Under the pieces are notes generated by a model that worked only from the letters and a program-made list of their open reading frames with translations, had not been told where the DNA came from and did not search any database. Shown here piece after piece: positions 16,749 to 30,769 of a DNA stretch of 64,000 nt. A program made the translations under genes and the position numbers. Numbering within the stretch: position 1 is the first letter of the stretch; every line of letters starts with the position of its first letter. The DNA lies in NCBI RefSeq assembly GCF_030273315.1, contig NZ_CP127174.1:2852001-2916000 (forward strand). Direction: 5' to 3'. Origin of the DNA: Natrialbaceae archaeon AArc-T1-2. Lineage in GTDB: Archaea; Halobacteriota; Halobacteria; Halobacteriales; Natrialbaceae.

Positions 16749-17216
16749 CTACTCCTCGAGGATCTCTTTGGCGACGTCGTAGGAGTACGTGAAGCCTGGA
16801 TCGAGTTCGTTCCCGCGGTAGTACTCCACCAGCCGGCGCACCTTCGATTCGGTGTTCTGGAGTGCGCGTTTGTTCTGGTGGTCCTGGGGATTCTCCTGGA
16901 CGTGCTCGCGCAGGCGCACGGCACGTTCCATCAGGTTTCGCAGGTCCTCGGGAACGGCGGCTTCGGCGTCGTTCTCTTCGAGGATCTCCGTGATCTTCTT
17001 GCCCGTCGCCAGTTTGACGTCGGGGACTGGCGTGCCGGTGACGCCTTCATCACGCAGCTTGATTCCGATCTGGCTGGGATCGTGACCCTGCTCTGCTAGT
17101 TCGACGACCCGATCTTCGATCTCGTCGGGGTCGACGTCGCTCCACTCCGGTGGTTCGTCTGCCGTTGGCCTGTCCGAACCGGACGAGCCACGACGGCGGG
17201 TATGCATTCGTGCCAT
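16749..17216 (-). CDS. 30S ribosomal protein S15
   Basis: 155 residues, the long archaeal/eukaryotic form (uS15 with N-terminal S13e-like extension). It starts MARMHTRRRGSSGSDRP; the core contains EIEDRVVELAEQGHDPSQIGIKLRDEGVTGTPVPDVK and the C-terminal helices NKRALQNTESKVRRLVEYYR. It binds 16S rRNA in the platform region. It is the first gene of the four-gene minus-strand block and the RecJ-like gene begins at its stop. Upstream in-frame sequence back to 17,561 has no haloarchaeal protein character. Confidence 0.95.
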   Translation of the reverse strand: MARMHTRRRGSSGSDRPTADEPPEWSDVDPDEIEDRVVELAEQGHDPSQIGIKLRDEGVTGTPVPDVKLATGKKITEILEENDAEAAVPEDLRNLMERAVRLREHVQENPQDHQNKRALQNTESKVRRLVEYYRGNELDPGFTYSYDVAKEILEE

Positions 17217-17529
17217 GGGTAGAGGATAGGAACCGCACTGACCGCTGTCGCGTGAATCCGGCTCTCGCCGGGTGCACTTCCGCAATCCCAAGCCACGCGA
17301 GATAGACGACAGCGGCCCAACGGACCGTCGCCGCCAGAGCGTGACGAAGTCGGATTTGCGGCCGTGCGCTTCCCACCGAGGGGTTTCGGCGACGGCGACT
17401 AAAGCGTTCCGGGATGGGGTTCGGCTACCGGCTGGCCTATCTGCCGCTAGACTCGGCCGTAGGCGGTGTCGAGAAAGCAAGAGAATCGACGAGAGACGAC
17501 CAGCGCCGGCCGATCGCGTCGGTCCAGGA

Positions 17530-18537
17530 TTACGCTTCGGCACCACTGTCGGCGGTGGCACCGACGCGGGCGTCCTCCACTGCGAGCAGCTCCTGGTACC
17601 GGTTGCGGATCGTAACCTCGCTCATCTCCGTGACCTCGCTTACCTCCTGCTGGGTGAGGTCGGCATTGGTGAGCCGTCCGGCCGCGTAGATCGCCGCGGC
17701 AGCGAGCCCGACCGGCGACTTGCCGCTGTGGAGGTTCTCGCGTTTGGCCCGCTCGAGCAGTTCGCGGGCGCGGTGTTCGGTCTCGTCCTCGAGCGCGAGT
17801 TCGCTCGCAAACCGCGGGAGATACTCGAGCGGATCGGCCGGCTGGATCTCGAGGCCGAGTTCCCGGTTGATGTACCGGTAGGCGCGTTTGAACTCCTCTT
17901 CGTCGACGCGGGTGACGGCGTCGATCTCGTCGATCGAGCGCGGGACCTGCTCCATCCGTGCGGCGGCATGGAGACTCGCGGTCGCGATTCCCTCGATCGA
18001 CCGGCCCGGCAACAGGTCCTGCTCGAGGGCCTGGCGGTAGATCACCGAGGCGGTCTCGCGGACGTTCTCGGGGAGACCGAGAGCCGAGGCCATGCGGTCG
18101 ATCTCGCCCAGCGCCTGTTTCAGGTTTCGCTCCTTGTGGTCACGCGTGCGGAACCGCTCGTTCCAGGTGCGCAGCCGTTGCATCTTCTGGCGCTGGCGAC
18201 TCGAGAGGGACTTGCCGTAGGCGTCTTTGTTCTGCCAGCCGATGTTCGTCGACAGCCCCTCGTCGTGCATCATCTTCGTCGTCGGTGCGCCGACGCGGCT
18301 TTTCTCGTCTTTCTCGGTGGCGTCGAACGCGCGCCACTCGGGACCGCGATCGATCTCGTCTTCCTCGACGACGAGCCCACACTGGCGACAGACCGTTTCG
18401 GCCCCTTCGCTCTCGAGGCGACCGCCACACTCCGGACACGTGGTCGTCTCCTCGTGGTCGTGTTCGGTCTCGCGGTGTTCGGTTTCCTGTCGATCCGATT
18501 CGGTGCGCTGGTTAGCGCGGAATTTCGTCTGTGTCAT
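17530..18537 (-). CDS. tfb: transcription initiation factor IIB (TFB)
   Basis: 335 residues. An N-terminal Zn ribbon (C34-P-E-C37 and C50-R-Q-C53) is followed by the B-reader region (RGPEWRAFDATEKDEKSRVGAP), then two cyclin folds: about 130-215 with SIEGIATASLHAAARM and about 225-310 with SPVGLAAAAIYAAGRL. It recruits RNA polymerase to TBP-bound promoters. Haloarchaea carry several TFB paralogues; which one this is cannot be told. A short His/Glu-rich extension precedes the ribbon. A strong BRE/TATA lies upstream at 18,641-18,655. Confidence 0.93.
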   Translation of the reverse strand: MTQTKFRANQRTESDRQETEHRETEHDHEETTTCPECGGRLESEGAETVCRQCGLVVEEDEIDRGPEWRAFDATEKDEKSRVGAPTTKMMHDEGLSTNIGWQNKDAYGKSLSSRQRQKMQRLRTWNERFRTRDHKERNLKQALGEIDRMASALGLPENVRETASVIYRQALEQDLLPGRSIEGIATASLHAAARMEQVPRSIDEIDAVTRVDEEEFKRAYRYINRELGLEIQPADPLEYLPRFASELALEDETEHRARELLERAKRENLHSGKSPVGLAAAAIYAAGRLTNADLTQQEVSEVTEMSEVTIRNRYQELLAVEDARVGATADSGAEA

Positions 18538-18640
18538 GATGAAAGCGGGGATGGAAGGGCGGCGTATCATCGGGCGACCGCGCTCATGTGAGAAGGTCGC
18601 CCATCGGCGCTTCGCTTCACTTCACGTTAGGGGCCCACCA

Positions 18641-18655
18641 TTTATAAATGTTTCG
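18641..18655 (-). promoter_or_regulatory. BRE/TATA promoter of tfb
   Basis: On the minus strand the sequence reads CGAAACATTTATAAA, a BRE-like CGAAA followed by a near-consensus TATA box. It lies about 105 nt before the TFB start codon, so this transcript would have a leader, unlike most here. The TATA is nearly symmetric and could also read on the plus strand. Confidence 0.6.
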
Positions 18656-18866
18656 CACTATTTGTTGTTCATTATCACGGATAACGCGGCCGAAATCGGG
18701 TGATTTAGGCCCTCTTAGCGATGTGGGTGTTTCTGATATATCGATGTGGGGGCGAGATTCAATAGATAAGAACCTGTCGGGGGTCTCGAGCGGTCGATCT
18801 CCTGCGGCGAACACCGCTCGTACGGTGGCCGGGGACGTTATCACGCTACGCGTGCAACCCAGTACC

Positions 18867-20117
18867 ATGGTTGCTGAACGTCCACGTGACAGTCGTCACG
18901 AGGAGATCGACGCGATTCTGGACGAACGGGACGGTAGCGTGACGGAGACGCGGGACGACGCCGACAAGTACACGGTCGTCGGTGCAGCCCACCGACGAAC
19001 GTTCGCGAACTGGTTGACGCCTGTCGAGGAACACTTCGTCTGTCACAGAAACGATATCCCCTCAATCGACGAGGAGGCCTGGACCGTCTCGCTCACCGGG
19101 CAGGTCGAGGGGTCGGTCTCGGTTGCCGACCTCGAGGAGTCGTACCCGACAGTTGCGGTCGCACACACGATGGAGTGTGCCGGCAACGGTCGCGGCCAGC
19201 ACCGCCCCGAAACCGGAAGCGTCCAGTGGGAGTTCGAGGCCGCGGCGACTGCGCTCTGGACCGGTACCCCGGTCCGTTCGATACTCCGAGAACACGGTAT
19301 CGAGTCGCCCGACGGGCGGTGGCTCACGGCGATCGGCGGGGATCCCTCAGACGGCGACGACATCTTCGCACGATCGATCCCGCTCTCGAAGGCGCTCGAG
19401 GACTGTCTCCTCGCCTACGAGATGAACGGCGACCCGCTCCCTCGAGAGCACGGCTATCCGGTCAGGTTGATCGTTCCCGGATGGTACGGCGTCAACAGCG
19501 TCAAGTGGGTCGAAGAGCTCGTGATCATGGACGAGATGGTGACCGAGGGAGCGCTCGACCGTCCCGGCAAGCACGCATCCTGGCAGCAGGAGTCCTACCG
19601 CATTCACCCCGAGGGTGTCGAGCCCGACGCGCAAGCGACGATCGACGAGGTCGACACGTGGGCACAACTTGAGGGCGACGTCAGCTATCCGTATACGTTC
19701 GACGCGAACGTCATGTCGCTGATAGGCGCTCCGGACGGGGAGTCGCCCGTCCCGTTCGACCGCGACGGGATTACCGTACGCGGCGTCGCTTGGGCGGGTG
19801 ACGACGCGGTCGACTACGTAGACGTGTCGACCGACGGCGGCGAGACGTGGGACGAGGCGGAACTGTTCGGTCCCGACTACGACGGAGCGTGGCGACTGTT
19901 TCGATACGACTGGGACGTCGAGCCCGGAACGCACGTGTTGTTCTCCCGTGCGACGGACGAACTGGGTCGACGGCAGCCGGTGAGCATCTCCGACCCGGAC
20001 GCCTGGAACGAGGTGCTCGAAAACGACGAGTACCCCTGGAACGAAGGCGGGTACGCCGCAAACGCTTACGAGCCAAACGGCGTCGAGGTAACGATCCTCG
20101 AAGGCGACGACGAGTGA
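18867..20117 (+). CDS. molybdopterin-dependent oxidoreductase, sulfite-oxidase family
   Basis: 416 residues. The Mo-binding domain (about 60-270) includes the conserved Cys ligand C104 in HTMECAGNGRGQHRP, the pterin-contact segment PLSKALEDCLLAYEMNGDPLPREHGYPVRLIVPGWYG region and the following VNSVKWVEELVIMD. A C-terminal Ig-like dimerisation domain (about 290-400, GVAWAGDDAVDYVDVSTDGGETW) is present. No heme b5 domain and no signal or Tat motif are seen, so it is a cytoplasmic soluble form. The true substrate may be sulfite or another oxyanion. The start MVAERPRDSRHEE was chosen as the first plausible ATG. Confidence 0.87.
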   Translation: MVAERPRDSRHEEIDAILDERDGSVTETRDDADKYTVVGAAHRRTFANWLTPVEEHFVCHRNDIPSIDEEAWTVSLTGQVEGSVSVADLEESYPTVAVAHTMECAGNGRGQHRPETGSVQWEFEAAATALWTGTPVRSILREHGIESPDGRWLTAIGGDPSDGDDIFARSIPLSKALEDCLLAYEMNGDPLPREHGYPVRLIVPGWYGVNSVKWVEELVIMDEMVTEGALDRPGKHASWQQESYRIHPEGVEPDAQATIDEVDTWAQLEGDVSYPYTFDANVMSLIGAPDGESPVPFDRDGITVRGVAWAGDDAVDYVDVSTDGGETWDEAELFGPDYDGAWRLFRYDWDVEPGTHVLFSRATDELGRRQPVSISDPDAWNEVLENDEYPWNEGGYAANAYEPNGVEVTILEGDDE

Positions 20118-20330
20118 TACGGATTGTGTAACCATTTCCCGGGGCAACCGCGAGACGAGTCGCGGTCGCTGAAACGGACTTTCAGCAGTCAGCATGCGTC
20201 ATGACGTTCTAACCCGTACCGACGGGACCGCCGGGTCCGGCCGACCCGAGCGATCACCGACACGTAGAACGTGTCGTCTATCAACCACATCTATAACGAA
20301 GTCGGAAGAGATGCGTGACGGAACGTCCGT

Positions 20331-20966
20331 TCACTGCAGCTTCGTCTCGAACCAGTCTGCCGCCACCTCGGCGACCTCTTCGAGCTCGCCCGCTCCTTCG
20401 AAGAGGTGTCCGGCACCCTCGACGACGTGCAGTTCCCGCTTACACTCGAGTCGATCGTGAGCCTCGCGATTGAGCCCGAGAACCTCCGTGTCCCGCCCGC
20501 CGACGATAAGCAGTACCGGTGCTGCGACCTCCTCGAGGACGTCTGACGCGAGATCGACCCGTCCACCGCGAGAGACGACAGCACCGACGTCCTCGTCGAC
20601 ACGCGCTGCGGCTCGCAGGGCCGACGCAGCGCCGGTACTCGAGCCGAAGTATCCATACCGAAGGTCGCCGGTATCGTTACGCTGACTTACCCACTCCGTT
20701 ACGGAAACTAGTCTGTCGGTCAACAACGGGATATCGAAACGATTCTCGCGGCTCTGATCTTCTCTCTCGGTGAGCAGATCGAACAGTAACGTCCCCACTC
20801 CTCGCTCTCTAAGGACTTCGGCGACGTAGTTGTTGCGTGGACTCTTCCGACTGCTGCCGCTACCGTGGGCGAAGATTACGAGTCCGCGTGCGTCGTCGGA
20901 AACGATGAGTTCACCCTCGAGTTCGACGTCGTCGACCGGGATGGATACCAGACTGTCGCTGGACAT
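20331..20966 (-). CDS. alpha/beta hydrolase (dienelactone-hydrolase-like)
   Basis: 211 residues, one compact alpha/beta hydrolase domain. The oxyanion segment is IFAHGSGSSR; the nucleophile elbow G108-S-S110-T-G112 lies in GYFGSSTGAAS; the acid is D159 (VGGRDTEV); the His is H187 (GAGHLFEGAG). The CPRNNYVAE/LLFDLLT pattern resembles the small hydrolases usually annotated as dienelactone hydrolase or phosphoribosyltransferase-linked hydrolases. No lid domain or signal peptide is seen. Substrate unknown. It lies just downstream of the rRNA operon on the same strand but beyond its terminator. Confidence 0.8.
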   Translation of the reverse strand: MSSDSLVSIPVDDVELEGELIVSDDARGLVIFAHGSGSSRKSPRNNYVAEVLRERGVGTLLFDLLTEREDQSRENRFDIPLLTDRLVSVTEWVSQRNDTGDLRYGYFGSSTGAASALRAAARVDEDVGAVVSRGGRVDLASDVLEEVAAPVLLIVGGRDTEVLGLNREAHDRLECKRELHVVEGAGHLFEGAGELEEVAEVAADWFETKLQ

Positions 20967-21153
20967 ACGTCCGTGCTACGACAACTGTTGTCTTAGTGCC
21001 CAGCGGTATCAGTTACCACAGGCGATGGTCACCGACACTGTAACTGTTCTATACGTGACCACAGTATGTAACTTCGGACACACTATCACCTTGATATGAT
21101 AGAGTAACGCGATACGGAGGGCTGTCAATATCGGTCCTGACTTCGATATACAA

Positions 21154-21192
21154 AAGGCCACACAGCCACAGCTGTGGCTGTGTAGGGCCGTA
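21154..21192 (-). terminator. rRNA operon terminator hairpin
   Basis: The perfect 24-nt palindrome ACACAGCCACAG/CTGTGGCTGTGT at 21,160-21,183 is extended by GGCC/GGCC arms and followed on the minus strand by CTTTTGTATATC. It lies about 20-50 nt after the 5S 3' end. A T-rich tract after a stem is compatible with termination of the rRNA transcript. No tRNA-Cys is present between 5S and this hairpin, unlike in many haloarchaeal operons. Confidence 0.6.
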
Positions 21193-21210
21193 GATAAGTA
21201 TGAAAGTATG

Positions 21211-21334
21211 AGTGGAGGCGGCGAACCAGCGTTTCCAGAGGGTCTCCCACTCCAGTACTTGCCGGAACGCTGGCGGGCTTATCTTCCGTGTTCGGGATGG
21301 GTACGGGAGCGCCCCGCCGCTGTGGCCGCCCGAA
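21211..21334 (-). rRNA. 5S ribosomal RNA
   Basis: About 123 nt. The minus strand begins near TTCGGGCGGCCACAGCGG and continues through the conserved CCCGTACCCATCCCGAACACG loop, AAGATAAGCCCGCC, and ends with GGTTCGCCGCCTCCACT, which pairs with the 5' end. Ends are set by comparison with known haloarchaeal 5S and may be off by one or two bases. It lies about 120 nt downstream of 23S. Confidence 0.93.
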
Positions 21335-21390
21335 CGCCGATCGACGGAATCGAACCGTCGCCACTCCAGTATCGGTCTCTCTCCGCCACA

Positions 21391-21440
21391 ACCGTGTCGT
21401 ACGTGTAGTCCAGTCTGCGCCTGGACCCGTTTCCGGGTCA
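21391..21440 (-). promoter_or_regulatory. 23S processing stem, 3' arm with bulge-helix-bulge half-site
   Basis: This segment pairs with 24,410-24,454. On the minus strand it reads CAG, GCGC (21,420-21,417), bulge AGA (21,416-21,414), CTG and on into a long outer helix. The partner supplies GCGT and bulge CCA. Together they form a 4-bp helix between two opposed 3-nt bulges, the substrate shape of the archaeal splicing endonuclease. Confidence 0.75.
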
Positions 21441-21455
21441 TGATCCATGCGGTAT

Positions 21456-24363
<2,908 letters not shown>

Positions 24364-24409
24364 CGTTCGACGGATCGGCGTTGCGACGAAGTCGCAACGA
24401 TGTAGTGAC

Positions 24410-24454
24410 CCGGGAACGGGTCCAGTGGACGCCTGGACTACACGTACACACGGT
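24410..24454 (-). promoter_or_regulatory. 23S processing stem, 5' arm with bulge-helix-bulge half-site
   Basis: It pairs with 21,391-21,440. The outer helix is about 22 bp (ACCGTGT then GTACGTGTAGTCCAG) with one unpaired C in the other arm. Then come GCGT (24,432-24,429), bulge CCA (24,428-24,426), CTG and an inner helix with GACCCG. Cleavage in both bulges would release pre-23S. Confidence 0.75.
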
Positions 24455-24559
24455 CTCATCCGCACGCCAGTAGACAGCTGGCCTGCATTAACCCTTCCCA
24501 CCCGCGTTTACACGGGGTGGTGCATCGGTTCTGTCGTACCCAATCGTCGCGCCGTCTCC

Positions 24560-24579
24560 CACTTAAGGGGAGCGATTCG
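24560..24579 (-). promoter_or_regulatory. putative 16S-23S spacer promoter
   Basis: On the minus strand TCGAATCGCTCCCCTTAAGT resembles the haloarchaeal rRNA promoter pattern (TTCGA, spacer, TTAA-type box). The TATA-like CCTTAAGTG matches the box of the main rRNA promoter at 26,498-26,506. It lies between the tRNA-like element and 23S, where spacer promoters are known in other haloarchaea. It would transcribe 23S and 5S only. Confidence 0.5.
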
Positions 24580-24595
24580 ACGACGGGCCGAGACA

Positions 24596-24667
24596 TGGAC
24601 CCACTGGGAGTCGAACCCGGGGCGACCGCCGTCGGCGGCGGTCGCCCTTCCAGTCAGGTATGGGTCC
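24596..24667 (-). pseudogene. degenerate tRNA-Ala-like element in rRNA spacer
   Basis: Exactly 72 nt, the normal tRNA length, at the place where haloarchaea carry tRNA-Ala. The acceptor stem is perfect (GGACCCA/TGGGTCC) with discriminator A, and the T loop TTCGACT is intact. The rest is not tRNA-like: D-arm pairing is poor, and the anticodon arm is replaced by a 12-bp perfect GC hairpin with a 4-nt loop (24,620-24,647), leaving no 7-nt anticodon loop or U33. The alanine identity pair G3:U70 is A3:U70. It is unlikely to decode or be charged with alanine, but it may serve as a processing signal. Confidence 0.75.
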
Positions 24668-24700
24668 AGCCCGCTCGCGTTCTCGTACAGAGCGAGCGGG
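24668..24700 (-). promoter_or_regulatory. hairpin 5' of the tRNA-like element
   Basis: CCCGCTCGC and GCGAGCGGG form a 9-bp stem with a 13-nt loop, directly upstream (minus strand) of the tRNA-like element. It is part of the transcribed spacer and may help present the RNase P site. Function is inferred only from position. Confidence 0.45.
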
Positions 24701-24824
24701 AACGAGGTGTGAGCCCTGGTAGTTCAAAGGTGCCCGATCGGCCTACGGGTGGGCGACCGAACGTGGTGGTGTGGCACAACGGGCCACGAGTGGTGGGCTG
24801 GGGCGACGCCCCAGTCCCGGGCTG

Positions 24825-26294
<1,470 letters not shown>

Positions 26295-26356
26295 GCTATC
26301 TCCCCGTGAAGGGGAGGGTTTGGCGGTGAATGTAGATACACACTCACACAAATGGT

Positions 26357-26397
26357 CCACGTTCGGTGATCGACCCACGATCGCGAACCGATCGGGC
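26357..26397 (-). promoter_or_regulatory. 16S processing stem, 5' arm
   Basis: GCCCGATCGG and ACCGAACGTGG on the minus strand pair with CCACGTTCGGT and CCGATCGGGC at 24,732-24,766, giving two roughly 10-bp helices. Between them a GTGGG/CCCAC pairing lies inside unpaired bases. This fits an archaeal pre-16S processing stem, but the exact bulge-helix-bulge was not resolved. Confidence 0.55.
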
Positions 26398-26497
26398 GTC
26401 ACCGAACTACCAAGGCTCACATCAGATCCCATCTGTACGGAAGACCGCAGGGGTGGGATCCTCATCGACTGCGTAACTAAACAGAGTGGCTGGTTAG

Positions 26498-26515
26498 TAC
26501 TTAAGGCCTACGAAC
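26498..26515 (-). promoter_or_regulatory. rRNA operon promoter
   Basis: On the minus strand GGTTCGTAGGCCTTAAGTA gives a TTCG element, a short spacer and a TTAAG-type TATA box, matching the haloarchaeal rRNA promoter pattern. It lies about 200 nt upstream of the 16S 5' end. Further promoters may lie upstream; none was clear before the ferredoxin gene. Confidence 0.55.
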
Positions 26516-26598
26516 CTTGGCTCCAGAGGTAGGTAGTCACAAACAGGTTCGGATTGGCCGGCGAAGCCTGCGTAGAGAGCGTACTCGCCCGCACATAC

Positions 26599-26951
26599 TC
26601 ACTTCCAAGGCGTTCCGACGGCTTCGGCCTGAATCGCGTGGCCGACGCGGAGCCGGCAGTCCGCCGTCGGCGTCGCGATGCAAGCGAGGACGAATCCTCG
26701 GTTTCGGGCTTCGGGTTTCAGTGCTCGAGGCGGTTCGCAGTACTCGAACTCCCCACCGAGCAGTCGTGCAGTGCAGGTTCCACAGGCTCCATACAGACAA
26801 CCGTACGGGATCGAGACGCCAGCGGCATTGGCGGCGTCGACGACGGTCTCGCCCGGATCGACGGCGAGTACCTCCACGCTGCCGTCGGCTCGGACGAGCG
26901 TGACGGCGTGGGTCTCGTCCGTCGGGTCGTCTACGTCGTCCGGTCGGTCCA

Positions 26952-26952
<1 letters not shown>
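26599..26952 (-). CDS. [2Fe-2S] ferredoxin-like protein
   Basis: 117 residues. Plant-type 2Fe-2S cluster motif: C52-LYGA-C57-GT-C60 with the fourth ligand C91 (FVLACIATP). The beta-grasp frame VTLVRADGSVEVLAVDPGETVVDAANAAG precedes it. It lacks the acidic helical insertion of the classic haloarchaeal ferredoxin. ATG 26,952 overlaps the upstream TGA by one base (TGATGG), so it is co-translated with the SBP56-type gene and is a likely electron acceptor for it. A GTG one codon earlier is a weaker start. Confidence 0.87.
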
Positions 26953-28373
<1,421 letters not shown>

Positions 28374-28649
28374 ACGCTGACCCTCGTCCCGAAGTACGAC
28401 ACTAGCTACCAAGGGGTTTTTTCCGAGATACACGAACTGTACCGATAGGAAACGTATTTGTGTCTCCGTTGGACGGAACGGTTCGAGTATCGAGAGCGTA
28501 CCAGACAACAACGTGATACAATTCTGTTCGGCGGCCACTATCTGGACTCGAAACGGACAATAGACCGCTCTTAACTAACGGCCGACAGTTCCCTGATAGG
28601 TGTATGTCCGACGCATTCCGATTGCGACCGATTTCCGGGGGTGGTGTCG

Positions 28650-29960
28650 ATGGCATCTGAGACGTGGACGGGTCGATCAGTCGCTGTGCCGGCCGTCTCT
28701 GCACCCAGCACTGTCGCGTGTCTGCGCTCTCTCGGACGGCGTGGGGTTCGAACGATCGTCCTCTCGGACCACGAGACGACCCCCGGGTCGCGATCAGCGT
28801 ACTGTGACGAGAACGTACCGGTTCCATCGCCACACGACGATCTGATCGCGTACCGGGACGCGTTGCTTTCGGTCGCGATGCGTCCGGACGTGGCGACGAT
28901 CATTCCCGTCCGTGACGTAGACGTCTACGTCCTCTCGAAGTACAGAGATGCATTCAGCGAACACGTCTACCCGCTCTGGCCGACTCTCGACACTCTCGAA
29001 CACGTCCAGGACCGCATCAGGCTGTTCGAAACTGCCGACGAGGCCGGCGTCGTAACGCCGACGACCGGATTGCTCGAAGACGACACCGAGTGGGACCGCG
29101 AGTGGATCGTCAAAGCGCGCTACTCGATCCTTACGAACGAGTACGTCGACCATTACGCGCCGGCCCAGTACCGCGATCCACCCAAAACCGAGTATCTCCG
29201 TCCCGGCGTCGAGCCTGACGTCGAGCGGCTCCACCGACGAATGGGACACGTCCCGCTGGTCCAGGAGTACGTCCCGACGACCGACGAGTACGGTTTCTTC
29301 GCCCTCTACGAGCATGGAGAACCGGTCGCGACCTTCCAGCACCGTCAGCGCCGGGGCTACAGTTACGCGGGTGGCGCGAGTTCGTTTCGCGAGTCGGTCA
29401 GCATTCCCGCGCTCGAGGACGCTGGACGGAGCCTACTGGATCGACTCGAGTGGCACGGACTCGCGATGGTCGAGTTCCTGCGTGACGACACGACCGGCGA
29501 GTTCAAGCTGATGGAGATAAACCCCCGCTTCTGGTCGTCGCTGCCGTTTTCCGTCCAGGCTGGAGCCGACTTTCCGTACTACTACTGGCTGCTCGCGACG
29601 GATGAACGAGAGCGGATCGACGACAGCTACGAGCCCGGCGTCGCTGGACACCTCCTCCGGGGAGAACTCCTCCATCTGCACTCCGTGCTCACCGACGACG
29701 TCGAGCTCGTGGAGAAACCGTCCGTTCCGGAGACGGTCGGCGAGATCCTGTGGTCGGTCGTGAAGCATCCGCGGTTCGACTACGCTCGCCTCGACGACCT
29801 GCGACCGTTCGTTCGGGATCTACTCAACGCCTACGGTGAGACGAGAGCGAAGTACCGCCCCGAGCGAAGCGATCCCGAGGAGTCAAACCCGAACACCGAC
29901 GCACTCTCGGAGCCGGACGAGACAGGCAACCCCGCGGACGGCAGCGTCTCCGTCGACTGA
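28650..29960 (+). CDS. ATP-grasp carboxylate-amine ligase family protein
   Basis: 436 residues from ATG 28,650 (GTG codons lie 6-9 nt earlier). N-terminal preATP-grasp Rossmann domain (VAVPAVSAPSTVACLRSLGRRGVRTIVLSDHE), then an ATP-grasp core with EWIVKARYS, VPLVQEYVPTTDEYGFFALYE, and the Mg-binding LMEINPRFWSSLPFSVQAGADFPYYYW. This subfamily is common near haloarchaeal surface-polysaccharide genes and ligates a carboxylate to an amine; the substrate is unknown. The C-terminal about 35 residues are disordered and acidic. TATA-like CTTAACTA lies near 28,569. Divergent from the SBP56-type gene. Confidence 0.82.
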   Translation: MASETWTGRSVAVPAVSAPSTVACLRSLGRRGVRTIVLSDHETTPGSRSAYCDENVPVPSPHDDLIAYRDALLSVAMRPDVATIIPVRDVDVYVLSKYRDAFSEHVYPLWPTLDTLEHVQDRIRLFETADEAGVVTPTTGLLEDDTEWDREWIVKARYSILTNEYVDHYAPAQYRDPPKTEYLRPGVEPDVERLHRRMGHVPLVQEYVPTTDEYGFFALYEHGEPVATFQHRQRRGYSYAGGASSFRESVSIPALEDAGRSLLDRLEWHGLAMVEFLRDDTTGEFKLMEINPRFWSSLPFSVQAGADFPYYYWLLATDERERIDDSYEPGVAGHLLRGELLHLHSVLTDDVELVEKPSVPETVGEILWSVVKHPRFDYARLDDLRPFVRDLLNAYGETRAKYRPERSDPEESNPNTDALSEPDETGNPADGSVSVD

Positions 29961-29995
29961 CCGGAAAACCGTGATCGGCTACCGGGTTCGAGTCG

Positions 29996-30679
29996 CTACT
30001 GGGAGACGAACGCCAGAACGTGTCCGTCGGGATCGGCGACCACGACCCGATCCGATCCGCGCTCGAGCAGTCTCACCCGCTCTTCGACCGCCTCGAGCGC
30101 TGTCTCCGGCTTCGGCGTCTCGAATCCGAGGTCGACGTGGACGCCGCCTCTGGCGTCGGCCAGCCCGAGCTGAGGTTCCCAGAGTTCGAGGTCGACAGGA
30201 CCGGTCATTCGGACGCGAGTGCGTTCGTCGCCCCGATCGACCGTCTCGAACCCCAGGTCAGCGTAGAACGCGCGTGCGCGCTCGAGGGATTCGACCTCGA
30301 GGACGACCTCGAAGATCCCGTCGATCCCGGGTCCCGTAACCTCGCGTTGGCCGAGTTCGACACAGTTGCCGTCGGGATCGTACAGGTACAGCGACCGCGC
30401 GGATCCGAACTGAAACTCCGTTAGGTCGTACTCGTCGGCGAGTCGGTCCCACCAGTCGTCGTACTCGCCGGCCGGGATCGAGAACGCGAAGTGGGTGTGC
30501 AACCCCCCACGGGGGATCCCGTCGGATCGACGGCAGACGAACGCAGTGTCGCCGGCCTCGAAGCGGACCTCGCGGTCGGTCGCTTCGCGTACCGATAGGT
30601 CGAGCGTCTCCTCGTAGAACCGACGGGACCGCTGGAGGTATTTGACCTCGAGGGCGAGCCAGGCCAGGCCGGTCAGCAT
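29996..30679 (-). CDS. VOC family protein (glyoxalase/ring-cleavage dioxygenase fold)
   Basis: 227 residues with two beta-alpha-beta-beta-beta modules: about 1-110 (GLAWLALEVKYLQRSRRFYEETL ... YLYDPDGNCVELGQ) and about 115-227 (FEVVLEVESLERARAFYADLGFETVDRG ... VVVADPDGHVLAFVSQ). HTHFAFSIP and CVELGQ supply a His and Glu that could bind metal, but the first-strand His of true extradiol dioxygenases is Leu/Glu here. It may be a dioxygenase relative or a binding protein. Start MLTGLAWL is chosen because the 67 residues upstream overlap the divergent gene. Confidence 0.78.
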   Translation of the reverse strand: MLTGLAWLALEVKYLQRSRRFYEETLDLSVREATDREVRFEAGDTAFVCRRSDGIPRGGLHTHFAFSIPAGEYDDWWDRLADEYDLTEFQFGSARSLYLYDPDGNCVELGQREVTGPGIDGIFEVVLEVESLERARAFYADLGFETVDRGDERTRVRMTGPVDLELWEPQLGLADARGGVHVDLGFETPKPETALEAVEERVRLLERGSDRVVVADPDGHVLAFVSQ

Positions 30680-30769
30680 ACCAGTGGATACTCGCGGGAG
30701 CGACAAAGAGGCGTCGGGACGGTATCGCCCCGACGCGTGTTTATGATGCTCGTCGTCGTAGTCGTCTCC

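Noticed and set aside
24596-24667. Calling this a functional tRNA (for instance Arg with CCG at the anticodon position)
   Set aside because: Forced numbering gives an anticodon stem with three mismatches and no U33; the true fold is a 12-bp hairpin.
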